Made by a program: the position numbers and the translations under genes. The notes beneath the pieces were generated by a model, which saw nothing but the letters and a program-made list of their open reading frames with translations, ran no database searches and was not told the DNA's origin. From contig CAMBTZ010000001.1 in NCBI GenBank assembly GCA_945870925.1, forward strand, positions 1 to 38,705: a DNA stretch of 38,705 bases, given 5' to 3'. Positions 24,351 to 33,293 of this stretch are shown here, one piece after another. The stretch comes from Chlamydia trachomatis (GTDB taxonomy: Bacteria > Chlamydiota > Chlamydiia > Chlamydiales > 2-12-FULL-49-11). How positions within the stretch are numbered: position 1 is the stretch's first letter; each line of letters opens with the position of its first letter.

Positions 24351-27009
24351 CAGACTTTTTGTAATCGATGCGGCAAACTACCTCTTCAGAGCCTATTTTG
24401 CCATTCGAAAAATGACAAATCACAATGGAGCATCGACACATGCTCTCTTTGGTTTTATCCGGTCTATTCAAAAGTTAATTAAAGACTTTCACCCAACTCA
24501 TCTTGTCTGCGTCTTTGACGGACCGAACAACAAAAAGAGTCGAAAAGAGATCTATAGCGACTATAAGGCTCATAGAACGGGGATGCCCGAAGATTTATAT
24601 CCTCAACTAGACCTTGCCAAGACATATCTAGATTTTGCCGGAATCTCACATCTTCAAGTTGAAGATGTAGAGGCTGATGATACAATTGGTTCAATTGCTA
24701 AATGGAGTGAGAAAGAAAATTTAACCACCTATCTTTGCTCAAGCGATAAAGATCTCTGCCAACTTGTAAATGACAAAGTTTTTGTCCTCAATACATTTAA
24801 AGAGAACCTCATTATTGATCGAAAAGGTGTTGAAGAGATCTATGGAATTGAACCTGAACAAATTGTTGACTATCTTGCTATTATGGGAGATGCCTCTGAT
24901 AACATTCCGGGAGTTTCCGGTTGTGGGCCAAAAACTGCCACGGAACTGTTAAAAAAATTCAAGACTCTGAACGCAATTTTAGAAAAACCTGAAATATTAG
25001 AGAGCAAAAAGCTAATTGAAAAATTTGCTCTAGAGCGAGAAAATGCCATAATTAGCCAAAAGCTCGCTCAAATCCAAACTTCTGTACCCATTCCATATGA
25101 TATCCCCTTTTATGAAATTAAGCAGCCAAATCTTCCTAAGCTTCAAGGACTATTTCAAGAGATGGACTTTCAAATCCTTTTAAAAGACCTTGTCGCAATG
25201 TCACCTGCTCCTTTACCTACAGAGGTAAAGAAAAATCCTTATATACTGATAGAGGACGAAGAGAGTTTAAAAAAACTCATCGATAAGCTCTTCTCAGAAA
25301 AAGAGATTGTAATCGATACTGAGACTACATCAATAATCCCTATGCAAGCAAAAATTGTTGGGATAGGCCTTGCTGCAGAAAAAGACGAAATTTACTACAT
25401 TCCACTAAATGGCAAAATTGATTCGGCAACCGTTCTCCTTCTTCTAAAGCCGCTCCTTGAAAACCCAAATATTGCCTTTATAGGACATAATATCAAATAC
25501 GATATGCATGTTCTTTTAAATCACAAAATTACCCTTCGAAATATCGGCTTTGACACTATGGTTGCCTCTTATTTATTAAATGCTCATAGCAACAGGCACA
25601 ATCTTGACCTACTCACCCTAGAAAAATTTGGTCATGAAAAAATTCCAATTGAGAATCTAATTGGAAAAAAGGGACAAATTTCTATGATGGATCTGGCTCC
25701 GAGAATGGTTGCAGACTATTGCGGAGAAGATGTTGATTATACCTTAAGGCTTAAAGAAGTATTTGAAAAAGAGCTCCATGAACGCTCTTTATGGAAACTA
25801 TTTAGTGAGATGGAAATGCCTCTCCTTCCGATCTTATTTAGAATGGAAAGACATGGCATCTATGTTGATACAGAAGTTTTATCAAAGCTTTCCTCTGAAT
25901 TTCATACCAATTTAGATGCGCTTGAAAAAAAAATAACTAATTTTGTAGGTGAAGAATTTAATATCAATTCCCCTAAGCAATTAGCCACAATCCTATTTGA
26001 AAAACTGCAGATTCCACCTCCTGGAAAAAAGACTCTCACAGGCTTTTCAACAAATGCCGAAGTTCTAGAAACACTAAGTGGTGATTATCCAATTGTTGAT
26101 TTAATATTAGAATACAGAACCTTAGAAAAGCTCAGATCAACCTATATTGATGCTCTTCCCGAGCAGATTAACCCCGAAACTAAACGGATACATACTACTT
26201 TTAATCAATCAGGAACAGCGACAGGAAGACTTTCATCAACAAATCCGAACTTGCAAAACATTCCTATTAGAAGACCTGAGGGGAAAAAAATCAGAGAGGC
26301 TTTTAAATCAGCTCCGGGTCACAGTTTTATTTCAGCTGACTATTCTCAAATAGAACTCCGTCTTCTTGCTCACCTATGCGAAGATCCACATCTTATACAA
26401 GCTTTTAAAGATAATGAAGACATTCATAAATCGTGTGCTGCGATGGTCTTTGGCATTCCGCTTGAAGAAGTTACAAACGAAATGCGCTCTAAGGCAAAAG
26501 CTGTTAATTTTGGCCTTATTTATGGGCAGCAAGCATTCGGTTTATCAAAACAACTTGGCATAAGCGTAAAAGAGGCGGCCTCTTTTATTGAGATCTATTT
26601 TAAAATGTATCCTACTGTAAAAGGATTTTTAGAAAAGTGTAAGGAGAATGCAAGGCAAGAAGGGAAAGCTAAGACTATGTTCGGTAGAGAACGTCTTTTA
26701 CCTGATATTTTAAGCAAAAATGGAATGCTTAGATCACAAGCTGAAAGACTTGCTGTAAATGCACCTATTCAAGGGAGTCAGGCCGATATTATTAAACTTG
26801 CGATGATTGAAATTGACAAAAAATTTCTTAAAACAACAGGTAAAGATTTTTTAGTTCTTCAAATTCATGATGAACTTATTTTTGAATGTCCTGATAATGA
26901 TCTTTCTTCCTCAGCGAAAATTATTTCAAATGTGATGGAGGAGATAACCCCTCTGAAAGTCCCCCTTCGCGTAGATATTTCCTTTGGAAAAAATTGGGGA
27001 GAGTGTTAA
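24325..27009 (+). CDS. polA: DNA polymerase I
   Basis: An 894-residue three-domain enzyme that removes RNA primers and fills gaps in replication and repair. The 5' nuclease domain (about 1-290) has Asp15 in FVIDAANYLF, VFDGPNNKKSRK and EADDTIGS. The 3'-5' exonuclease domain keeps its metal ligands: Asp331 and Glu333 (VIDTETTS), Asp393 (GHNIKYDM), Tyr465 and Asp469 (YCGEDVDY), so proofreading should work. The polymerase domain has motif A (Asp672, SADYSQIELRLL), motif B (RSKAKAVNFGLIYG) and motif C (LQIHDELIFE). The ATG at 24325 gives the family-like N-terminus; the frame is open further upstream only within sppA. Overlaps at both ends suggest coupled translation with sppA and coaE. Confidence 0.97.
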   Translation: MTHKTESNNRLFVIDAANYLFRAYFAIRKMTNHNGASTHALFGFIRSIQKLIKDFHPTHLVCVFDGPNNKKSRKEIYSDYKAHRTGMPEDLYPQLDLAKTYLDFAGISHLQVEDVEADDTIGSIAKWSEKENLTTYLCSSDKDLCQLVNDKVFVLNTFKENLIIDRKGVEEIYGIEPEQIVDYLAIMGDASDNIPGVSGCGPKTATELLKKFKTLNAILEKPEILESKKLIEKFALERENAIISQKLAQIQTSVPIPYDIPFYEIKQPNLPKLQGLFQEMDFQILLKDLVAMSPAPLPTEVKKNPYILIEDEESLKKLIDKLFSEKEIVIDTETTSIIPMQAKIVGIGLAAEKDEIYYIPLNGKIDSATVLLLLKPLLENPNIAFIGHNIKYDMHVLLNHKITLRNIGFDTMVASYLLNAHSNRHNLDLLTLEKFGHEKIPIENLIGKKGQISMMDLAPRMVADYCGEDVDYTLRLKEVFEKELHERSLWKLFSEMEMPLLPILFRMERHGIYVDTEVLSKLSSEFHTNLDALEKKITNFVGEEFNINSPKQLATILFEKLQIPPPGKKTLTGFSTNAEVLETLSGDYPIVDLILEYRTLEKLRSTYIDALPEQINPETKRIHTTFNQSGTATGRLSSTNPNLQNIPIRRPEGKKIREAFKSAPGHSFISADYSQIELRLLAHLCEDPHLIQAFKDNEDIHKSCAAMVFGIPLEEVTNEMRSKAKAVNFGLIYGQQAFGLSKQLGISVKEAASFIEIYFKMYPTVKGFLEKCKENARQEGKAKTMFGRERLLPDILSKNGMLRSQAERLAVNAPIQGSQADIIKLAMIEIDKKFLKTTGKDFLVLQIHDELIFECPDNDLSSSAKIISNVMEEITPLKVPLRVDISFGKNWGEC

Positions 27010-27586
27010 AATAAAGAAAATTGCAATTACTGGTAGTTTATCTGCGGGCAAAAGCACAGTAGCTGAGTTATTAAAGCCTCTCGGCGCTTATGTTCTCAAA
27101 GCAGATGATATTGTTCACAGCCTTCTTTCACAAGATGTTATAATAATCCAAAAGATCAAAGAAGTGTTTGGTAATGATGTTATCTCTGAAACGAAAGTTG
27201 ATAGAAAATTGTTAGCAGATCAAGTTTTTGCAAATTCTGAAAAATTAAAATCATTAGAGGCTATACTGCATCCAATAGTTGTAGAGACAGTTCGTAACAC
27301 CTACGCACTCATGAAAGATAGCGCTGATTATAAAGCTTTCGTGGTTGAATTCCCCCTTTTATTTGAAATTGGTTTTGATGATTGGTTTGACCAAATTATA
27401 TATGTGACTGCAGAAAATGGGATACGCCTGAAAAGATTTATTGAAAAAGGGTTTAGTGAAGAACAATTTAAACTACGACAAAATCGACTTATTCCTGATT
27501 TAGAAAAAATTTCAAGAGCTCATACAATTATAGAAAATAACGGTTCTCTTAAGAACCTAAACAACCAGCTAACAAACCTTCTTTAA
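26984..27586 (+). CDS. coaE: Dephospho-CoA kinase
   Basis: CoaE phosphorylates dephospho-CoA in the last step of CoA synthesis. The P loop GSLSAGKST, the ADDIVHSLL block after the second strand, the lid-like RLKRFIEKGFSEEQFKLRQN and ENNGSL ending match the family; about 195 residues is normal. The start is uncertain. TTG 26984 lies in polA and has no ribosome binding site, while the family-like N-terminus KIKKIAITG begins near GTT 27005 or ATA 27011, right after GGGGAGAG. Thus either TTG 26984 is used or initiation occurs at a non-standard codon. The gene follows polA with overlap and precedes rho by seven bases. Confidence 0.92.
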   Translation: MEKIGESVKIKKIAITGSLSAGKSTVAELLKPLGAYVLKADDIVHSLLSQDVIIIQKIKEVFGNDVISETKVDRKLLADQVFANSEKLKSLEAILHPIVVETVRNTYALMKDSADYKAFVVEFPLLFEIGFDDWFDQIIYVTAENGIRLKRFIEKGFSEEQFKLRQNRLIPDLEKISRAHTIIENNGSLKNLNNQLTNLL

Positions 27587-27593
27587 GGATATT

Positions 27594-29123
27594 ATGAACC
27601 AAGACAGCCCAAGTAACCCGGATACAAAACAAGAGAAACCTATGCCTATACTTACTACTACCCCGCCTCTTCAAGAAAGAACAGAAGCTCCGAAACCTCG
27701 CTATAATAAACCTCAATACTCTAAACCTCACTATACAAATAACAGAAGAAAGGATACTCACCACAGCGCACCAAGACATGATTCTTCTTCAGCTGTAGGT
27801 CAGGGCGATTTCCAAGATATGGATGATGCTGAAAATGACCAAACTCCTATTCGTACAGGCGAGGTCTCAATTACAAAGATTGCAGAGCTCCAAAGAATGA
27901 ATATCGACCAATTATCTAAATATGCTCATAACACAGGCATTGTCAATGTAGGCTCCCTATCAAGATCTCAAATTGTTTTTGAAATAGTTAAACAAAAGAG
28001 CTCTTCACCCAATGAGATTCTTGTTGGCGAAGGGACTCTAGAAGTTCTTCCTGATGGTTTTGGATTTTTACGCTCCCCTAACTATAATTATCTTCCTTCT
28101 GCAGAAGACATTTATGTCTCTCCCGCTCAAATTCGTCGCTTTGGTCTGAAGAAAGGTGATGAGCTTTATGGTGAACTTAGATCTCCTAAAGAAAAGGAAA
28201 AATATTTCGCACTTCAAAAAGTTGAAAAGATCAATGGCGTAACTCCCGCTGAAATGAAAGAGCGTATCTCTTTTGACAATTTAACACCTCTCCATCCTAA
28301 CAAGAGAATGCTTATGGAGACGGCAAAAGATAATTATTCAACACGAATTTTAGATCTTATTACACCAATCGGAAAAGGCCAGAGAGCACTAATTGTAGCA
28401 CCTCCAAAAGCTGGTAAAACCATTCTTCTACAAAACATTATTCACTCAATTTCGTGTAATGAGAAGAATGTAAAATTAATTGTCCTTCTTATCGATGAGC
28501 GTCCAGAAGAAGTAACCGATATGCAGCGTCTTGTAAAGGGAGAAGTTATTTCATCTACATTTGATGAGCCTCCTGAAAGACATTGTCAAGTTGCAGAAAT
28601 GTGTATTGAAAAAGCAAAAAGACTTGTTGAACAAGGACAAGATGTAGTTATTATTCTTGACTCTATCACAAGACTTGCTAGAGCTTATAACACAGTTCAG
28701 CCTCATTCGGGCCGTATTTTATCAGGCGGTGTCGATGCTAATGCACTTCACAAGCCTAAGAGGTTTTTTGGTGCTGCTAGAAATTTAGAAGAGGGTGGAT
28801 CACTAACAATTATCGCATCAGCTCTAATTGATACCGGTTCAAAAATGGATGAAGTTATCTATGAAGAGTTTAAAGGAACAGGCAACATGGAACTTGTCCT
28901 TGATAGACGCTTAGCCGATAGAAGAACATTCCCGGCAATCGATCTTATTAAGAGCGGAACTCGAAAAGAAGAACTTCTCTACCATCAAGCTGAATTAGAA
29001 AAAATATACGTATTAAGACAAGCGGTGGCAGACCTCTCTCCTATTGACGCTATGAATCTTTTGCTCGCAAGACTTAAAAAGACCAATAGCAATACCGAGT
29101 TTTTGCTTTCCATGAAAGATTGA
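27594..29123 (+). CDS. rho: Transcription termination factor Rho
   Basis: Hexameric RNA-dependent ATPase helicase that ends transcription at C-rich, untranslated RNA. The N-terminal 90 residues are a Pro/Asn/Lys/His-rich, low-complexity tail (PRYNKPQYSKPHYTN) not found in E. coli Rho but common in other phyla. Then come the Rho N helix domain (about 90-135), the cold-shock-like RNA-binding domain (GTLEVLPDGFGFLRS, 147-210), and the ATPase domain with P loop VAPPKAGKTILL (about 268-280), Walker B IILDSITRLARAYN and the Q/R loops (SGGVDANALHKPKRFFGAAR). Length 509 reflects the tail. RBS AAGGAT precedes the ATG. The linked genes coaE and polA fit the chlamydial order. C-rich gene ends in this window may be its targets. 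Confidence 0.97.
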   Translation: MNQDSPSNPDTKQEKPMPILTTTPPLQERTEAPKPRYNKPQYSKPHYTNNRRKDTHHSAPRHDSSSAVGQGDFQDMDDAENDQTPIRTGEVSITKIAELQRMNIDQLSKYAHNTGIVNVGSLSRSQIVFEIVKQKSSSPNEILVGEGTLEVLPDGFGFLRSPNYNYLPSAEDIYVSPAQIRRFGLKKGDELYGELRSPKEKEKYFALQKVEKINGVTPAEMKERISFDNLTPLHPNKRMLMETAKDNYSTRILDLITPIGKGQRALIVAPPKAGKTILLQNIIHSISCNEKNVKLIVLLIDERPEEVTDMQRLVKGEVISSTFDEPPERHCQVAEMCIEKAKRLVEQGQDVVIILDSITRLARAYNTVQPHSGRILSGGVDANALHKPKRFFGAARNLEEGGSLTIIASALIDTGSKMDEVIYEEFKGTGNMELVLDRRLADRRTFPAIDLIKSGTRKEELLYHQAELEKIYVLRQAVADLSPIDAMNLLLARLKKTNSNTEFLLSMKD

Positions 29124-29142
29124 TTTGCCTATCTTTAGAGGG

Positions 29143-30495
29143 ATGAGACTTAAAAGAATTTTAATTCTTACCCTTACGGCGGGCGGAGGTCATATTCAGG
29201 CTGCAAAAGCCAAATATATAGAGACTCTAGCCGCCCACCCTGATGCAACCATCTTGGAACGAGATATTTTATTTGATTGGATTTGGAAATATTTCGGTCT
29301 TTTTGCAAAACATCTTTGGGGCGATGCGCAGGCAAAAGGGAATATATTTCTCCTTGTCTGCCTAGCCTTTGCATTAAAATTAGCCGATTATCTTTGTTGG
29401 ATTCCCTTTTTCTTAAACGCTCTTTCAACATGTCAAAAATTTAAAATTGATAAAATTATTGATACTCAGCCTCTTGGCACTTCAGCGATTATCAAAGCTC
29501 TCAGAATAATTAAATGGCGCACAGGAAAAGTAATTGAATATGAAAAAATAATCACTGATCTTCCCACAGAAGAAGCTAAACACTTTTTCGGAGGAATTAA
29601 ATCTCTATCTGTAAAAGACAGACCCTTTATCAAAGTTCTTACAACAAGACCTATTCTTAAAACAGGAGAGACTGAAGAGCAGTTCTGGATAGCTCATTGT
29701 AATCTTCCATTATCATCCATTCTTTATGCACCACTTCCCCTTAGACCCGCATTTTTCCAATTTGGAATGGAAGCAAACTCAAATCCAATGACTGAAGAAC
29801 TAGTTCTTGATATTTCAATTGCTTCTCCGGAAGATCTACATCTTACATATAAAACACTATCCTACGGATCTCTGGATGCTAAAAGGACAAAAAACCATAT
29901 TTCAATACCAATTCAACCAGACGATAAGGTTGCACTAATGATGCTCGGTGCAAATCCTAATCCAAAAGCAGTTCTTTCCTACACAAACAATTTTATTCGA
30001 ATTCTACAAAAAAAGCAGTATTCCTATCGTAAAGATATTTTCTTCATCTTTTGCAGCAGTCAAGTCTCAATTAGACCCAATCTAAGACAGCAGATTCTTT
30101 CCTTAATTCAAAAGACAAAAAACTATCCTGTAGGCCTAACAATTATCCCAATATCGCATCAAAACGATCTAATTGTCGCTCCCCTTCTTCATAGAAGCGA
30201 TGCAACACTCACAAGATCCGGCGGCCTAACCTCTATGGAATTACTCTCAGTAGCCCATGGAAAAATTTGGATACATAAAGAGCCTGCCCCTCAAACTCTT
30301 CCTAAATTTATCCCAAGAACACACACTTTTAGCGAAGGCATGCCACCGTGGGAAAGAGGAAATGCACGTTACCTGGAACTTAAGAAAGGGGCCCGAATCA
30401 TCACCCCAGACACTTTTGAAGAGGTCTCCAAAGACCACTTTCTTGCTGAAGAACTTCCTTCAATAATTCCCCATATTCAAAAAATAACACCCTAA
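29143..30495 (+). CDS. GT-B-fold glycosyltransferase-like protein (MGDG synthase/MurG-like)
   Basis: About 450 residues. The N-terminal ILTLTAGGGHIQAAKAKY resembles the Gly-Gly-Gly-His loop of monogalactosyldiacylglycerol synthases and MurG, and the C-terminal SDATLTRSGGLTSMELL resembles the nucleotide-sugar-binding region of the same families. Between them are a helical hydrophobic patch (FLLVCLAFALKLADYLCW, about 70-88), suggesting membrane contact, and a typical Rossmann-like middle (KVALMMLGANPNP). The donor and acceptor are unknown. The ATG at 29143 follows AGAGGG with very short spacing; the frame is open back to TTG 29125, just two bases after the rho stop, and translation may begin there. 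It is cotranscribed with rho. The family call is tentative. Confidence 0.6.
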   Translation: MRLKRILILTLTAGGGHIQAAKAKYIETLAAHPDATILERDILFDWIWKYFGLFAKHLWGDAQAKGNIFLLVCLAFALKLADYLCWIPFFLNALSTCQKFKIDKIIDTQPLGTSAIIKALRIIKWRTGKVIEYEKIITDLPTEEAKHFFGGIKSLSVKDRPFIKVLTTRPILKTGETEEQFWIAHCNLPLSSILYAPLPLRPAFFQFGMEANSNPMTEELVLDISIASPEDLHLTYKTLSYGSLDAKRTKNHISIPIQPDDKVALMMLGANPNPKAVLSYTNNFIRILQKKQYSYRKDIFFIFCSSQVSIRPNLRQQILSLIQKTKNYPVGLTIIPISHQNDLIVAPLLHRSDATLTRSGGLTSMELLSVAHGKIWIHKEPAPQTLPKFIPRTHTFSEGMPPWERGNARYLELKKGARIITPDTFEEVSKDHFLAEELPSIIPHIQKITP

Positions 30496-30504
30496 GAAGC
30501 TGTT

Positions 30505-32328
30505 CTATTTAGAGGGAAAGAGATGAGCAAATGCTTCTTTTGCTTCATCAAGAAAGAGGGGATTTTCGACATCACATGTTGAAGTAACTTTTAGTGCGCC
30601 TGGAATATGTGCTTGGAGAATCATCCGGCCCTTTAGGCTTTGAAGACAAAATTCAAAGGGTGCTTTGCCCCCATTATAACGCGATGTTACAGTATAGGGC
30701 CATCTAGTGGCTTTAAAGATCGATTCGCCCTCAAGACCTAAGAGAGCTGGATCATCCCCTTCAATGTAATCAATAAATGTTGGAAAGATATCTATATGAG
30801 AAGAAATATTGGAAGCTCTATCTTTTAAGATTGTAGAATTTTTTCCAAATTTATAATACAGAGGGACATGGATTTGTTCCTTACCAAGATTTGATGCATG
30901 AAATAGTTTTCCATTCTCGTAAAATGCTTCTCCATGATCCCCTGTAATTAATATGATCGATTCATCATTGATATGATTTTTTAAAAAAGATCCAATTAAT
31001 GAATCAACGTAATGGATCGCATTTCGGTATCGATTTTTTATCCCCTCTACTGATCCCTTATTAAAAGCTGCTTTAATGTAATTTATAGGATCTTCAACAG
31101 GTTGAAAAAGATCACCGTCTTCTCTTGGCCAGCTATATCCAAAATGGGTTGCATCTAAGAAGATAATATAAAGATGTCCATCTTTACCAAATTGATTCTC
31201 TTCTAAAAGAAGTTTTTCTATCGCTTTTTTGTCACTCTCAGCAGTTGTAACTCCTTTTCCATGAGGAAATTCATAATATGTATCGGCTAAATAATGCTTT
31301 TTTCCAAAAATTGATTCATCCATGTGGTAAAACGCAAGTTCTGCCGATGAATAGAGATGAATTTGATACCCAAGATCCTTCATAGCTCTTAAAGCTAGAC
31401 TTCCTTTCTCTTTTGTTTTACGGACATACTCCTTAGAAAATCTAAGGGAGCGTTGCGAATGGAAAATTGTAAACCAAGAATGATGGGAACAATTACCACC
31501 GGACGCAGCTACATCAAAAGAAATATTTTCATTTTTAAATTTATACAAATGTGGAGCAATTTCATTTGTGATAAAATCCTCTCGCAGACTCTCAATTACG
31601 AACAGATAAATAGGAGGCTTTTTAGATGATAGAGTAGAGCATCTATCAAATGAGTCTAAGGGCATCTCATTTAAACTATTCTCCATTGCAATAGTTATGT
31701 GTGATGGAGAAAAAAAGGTTTTTTTAAATGGAAGTATCTCTCTAAATTGTTCATATTCAGAATATGCTAGATTCTTTAAAGCAGCTCTATCCCAAATAAA
31801 GATTAGAATAATTGGAATTAAACATAATGAAAGCAGGACTTTATTTGAGATCACTAATTTTTTTCTTTGAGCAAATTTTTCTGAAATATGAAAAAAAATC
31901 ATTGCACCGGAAAAAAGAAGAGCAACACCCAATCCTCCAATAAACCAAATAATAAACGATATATTTGTCGATTTAATCATTTCTAAGAAATTATCGCCGA
32001 TCTCATATGAAATAAGATGAAGTAAAAACCATATTGAGACGCCCATTAATCTTGTCATTATAAAATCAGCCTCATGAGCTAAAAGTAAGACGCAACTAAA
32101 TGCAATAAAAAGATGGAAAAATATGTGATGACAATATTTTCGAATCCATAAACTTGCAGTCAATATCATTGCTGCTTCTAAAAAACACTGCAAAAAAAGA
32201 CTAACAAAAAGAGGCGCATAAGCAACCTCTTTTAATAAAAACAGCGAATAACCATGAACGCCTAACAGAGCTAAAAAAAGCACACTAAAATAGACATAAT
32301 TTACTTCAAAGAACTTATCTATTTTCAT
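30505..32328 (-). CDS. Membrane-anchored sulfatase-superfamily hydrolase (YejM/LtaS-like)
   Basis: A 607-residue inner-membrane protein with about five N-terminal helices (10-32, 38-62, 68-88, 122-146, 164-180) and a large C-terminal hydrolase domain outside the cytosol. Metal-site elements of the alkaline phosphatase/sulfatase fold are visible: Glu246 (FVIESLREDF), a candidate nucleophile Ser281 or Ser284 in GGNCSHHSWF, Asp464-His465 (ITGDHGEAFYENG) and His477 (LFHASN). This layout is shared by LtaS, phosphoethanolamine transferases and YejM/PbgA, the lipid-homeostasis protein; size and five helices fit YejM best. It is the last gene of the gmd operon, starting within an ATGA overlap with the third small-protein gene. 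The exact substrate is unknown; it may modify surface lipids or glycans. Confidence 0.8.
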   Translation of the reverse strand: MKIDKFFEVNYVYFSVLFLALLGVHGYSLFLLKEVAYAPLFVSLFLQCFLEAAMILTASLWIRKYCHHIFFHLFIAFSCVLLLAHEADFIMTRLMGVSIWFLLHLISYEIGDNFLEMIKSTNISFIIWFIGGLGVALLFSGAMIFFHISEKFAQRKKLVISNKVLLSLCLIPIILIFIWDRAALKNLAYSEYEQFREILPFKKTFFSPSHITIAMENSLNEMPLDSFDRCSTLSSKKPPIYLFVIESLREDFITNEIAPHLYKFKNENISFDVAASGGNCSHHSWFTIFHSQRSLRFSKEYVRKTKEKGSLALRAMKDLGYQIHLYSSAELAFYHMDESIFGKKHYLADTYYEFPHGKGVTTAESDKKAIEKLLLEENQFGKDGHLYIIFLDATHFGYSWPREDGDLFQPVEDPINYIKAAFNKGSVEGIKNRYRNAIHYVDSLIGSFLKNHINDESIILITGDHGEAFYENGKLFHASNLGKEQIHVPLYYKFGKNSTILKDRASNISSHIDIFPTFIDYIEGDDPALLGLEGESIFKATRWPYTVTSRYNGGKAPFEFCLQSLKGRMILQAHIPGALKVTSTCDVENPLFLDEAKEAFAHLFPSK

Positions 32329-32792
32329 TTAACATCATCAGATTCTATCAAAATAGCAACAAACTCATCCCAGTTATGATCATGGGCCTTTGCTGTAAGC
32401 TTTTGATGGTCAGATTTTGTTAATCTAGCAAATGACGGCAAGTCTTCTATTAATTTATTTGATTTCAATGCCGTTTCAAAACCCGGTTTTAATCCGTCCA
32501 TAAAACCGTCCCATTTAATTGAGCTTTTACGGATCGTTTTCATATGTCCTTTTAATTCATCACTAGAAAGAATATAGCCTAAAAAATGAAGACTGCCAAT
32601 TCCTTTAAGCCCCTGCCCAAGAGTTTTTAAATGACCCTTTTTAAATCCAAGCGCAACAAGGCTTGTCTTACCAAGAGTTGTAACAATTTCGGTTATTGCC
32701 TTGCCTTCGTCTTCTGTCACTTTAACTTCAAACTCATCTGCAGATAGAGAGCTAAAGCTAAGCGCTGCTAAAATTAAAACTTTCCTTAACAT
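32325..32792 (-). CDS. Secreted helical protein, paralog 1 of a tandem triplet
   Basis: A 155-residue protein with a signal peptide (MLRKVLILAALSFSSLSA, cut before DEFEVKV). The mature part of about 137 residues is alpha-helical, without cysteines, and shares with its two upstream neighbours the order D-E-F, then E-I-V-T-T-L-G, a L-x-F, an L-x-x-L, FLGYIL, LK-x-x-x-x-x-I, SS-x-K-W-x-x-F-M-D-G and a late W-D-E-F. I recognise no known family. It starts three bases after paralog 2 and overlaps the sulfatase-like gene by four bases, so it is inside one operon. The likely location is the periplasm or outside the cell. Function unknown. Confidence 0.8.
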   Translation of the reverse strand: MLRKVLILAALSFSSLSADEFEVKVTEDEGKAITEIVTTLGKTSLVALGFKKGHLKTLGQGLKGIGSLHFLGYILSSDELKGHMKTIRKSSIKWDGFMDGLKPGFETALKSNKLIEDLPSFARLTKSDHQKLTAKAHDHNWDEFVAILIESDDVK

Positions 32793-32795
32793 TTT

Positions 32796-33293
32796 TTACC
32801 TCACCGTTGCTACTAAATAATGAACTAATTCATCCCACTGACTCTTGTCAATAAACTTGTGCAATTTTGTTTCATCGACATCTAACAATTTAGCAAATCC
32901 CGGAATTTGTTCCCAAATTGAACCTGATGCCTTATCTCTATCAAAACCTTTTCTTACAGATCCCATAAAACCATTAAATTTCCAGGAACTATCCTCGATT
33001 GAGTGCATCTGATCTTTTAATTCTGAATTTGAAAAAATGTATCCAAGAAAATTAAAGCTACCCATCCCCTTAAGTTTTTTACTTAATTCTTTAAGATGAC
33101 TTTCTTTAAATTTTAGTAACACAAGGTTTGTTTCACCCATTGTAGTAACAATTTCTTCAATGATTTCTGCCCGTTCGTTACTAACTGTTAGAACAAACTC
33201 ATCTGAAAATAGGGAAGAAACAAAAACCAATGAAACTATAAAAAAATTAAAGCAAGCACTTGACAAACTTTTCCCACTCTTGTTGATAGACAT
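32796..33293 (-). CDS. Secreted helical protein, paralog 2 of a tandem triplet
   Basis: About 165 residues from the ATG at 33293, which follows GGAGGGGT; the frame is also open from an upstream ATG at 33326. A longer, Ser-rich start (MSINKSGKSLSSACFNFF) leads into a hydrophobic core and a probable signal-peptide cut before DEFVLTV. The mature domain aligns along its full length with paralogs 1 and 3: EEIVTTMGETN, FLGYIFSNSELK, SSWKFNGFMG and QWDELVHYLV. The gene overlaps paralog 3 by about 47 bases in another frame, so the ancestral boundary was changed after duplication. No known family recognised. Confidence 0.78.
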   Translation of the reverse strand: MSINKSGKSLSSACFNFFIVSLVFVSSLFSDEFVLTVSNERAEIIEEIVTTMGETNLVLLKFKESHLKELSKKLKGMGSFNFLGYIFSNSELKDQMHSIEDSSWKFNGFMGSVRKGFDRDKASGSIWEQIPGFAKLLDVDETKLHKFIDKSQWDELVHYLVATVR

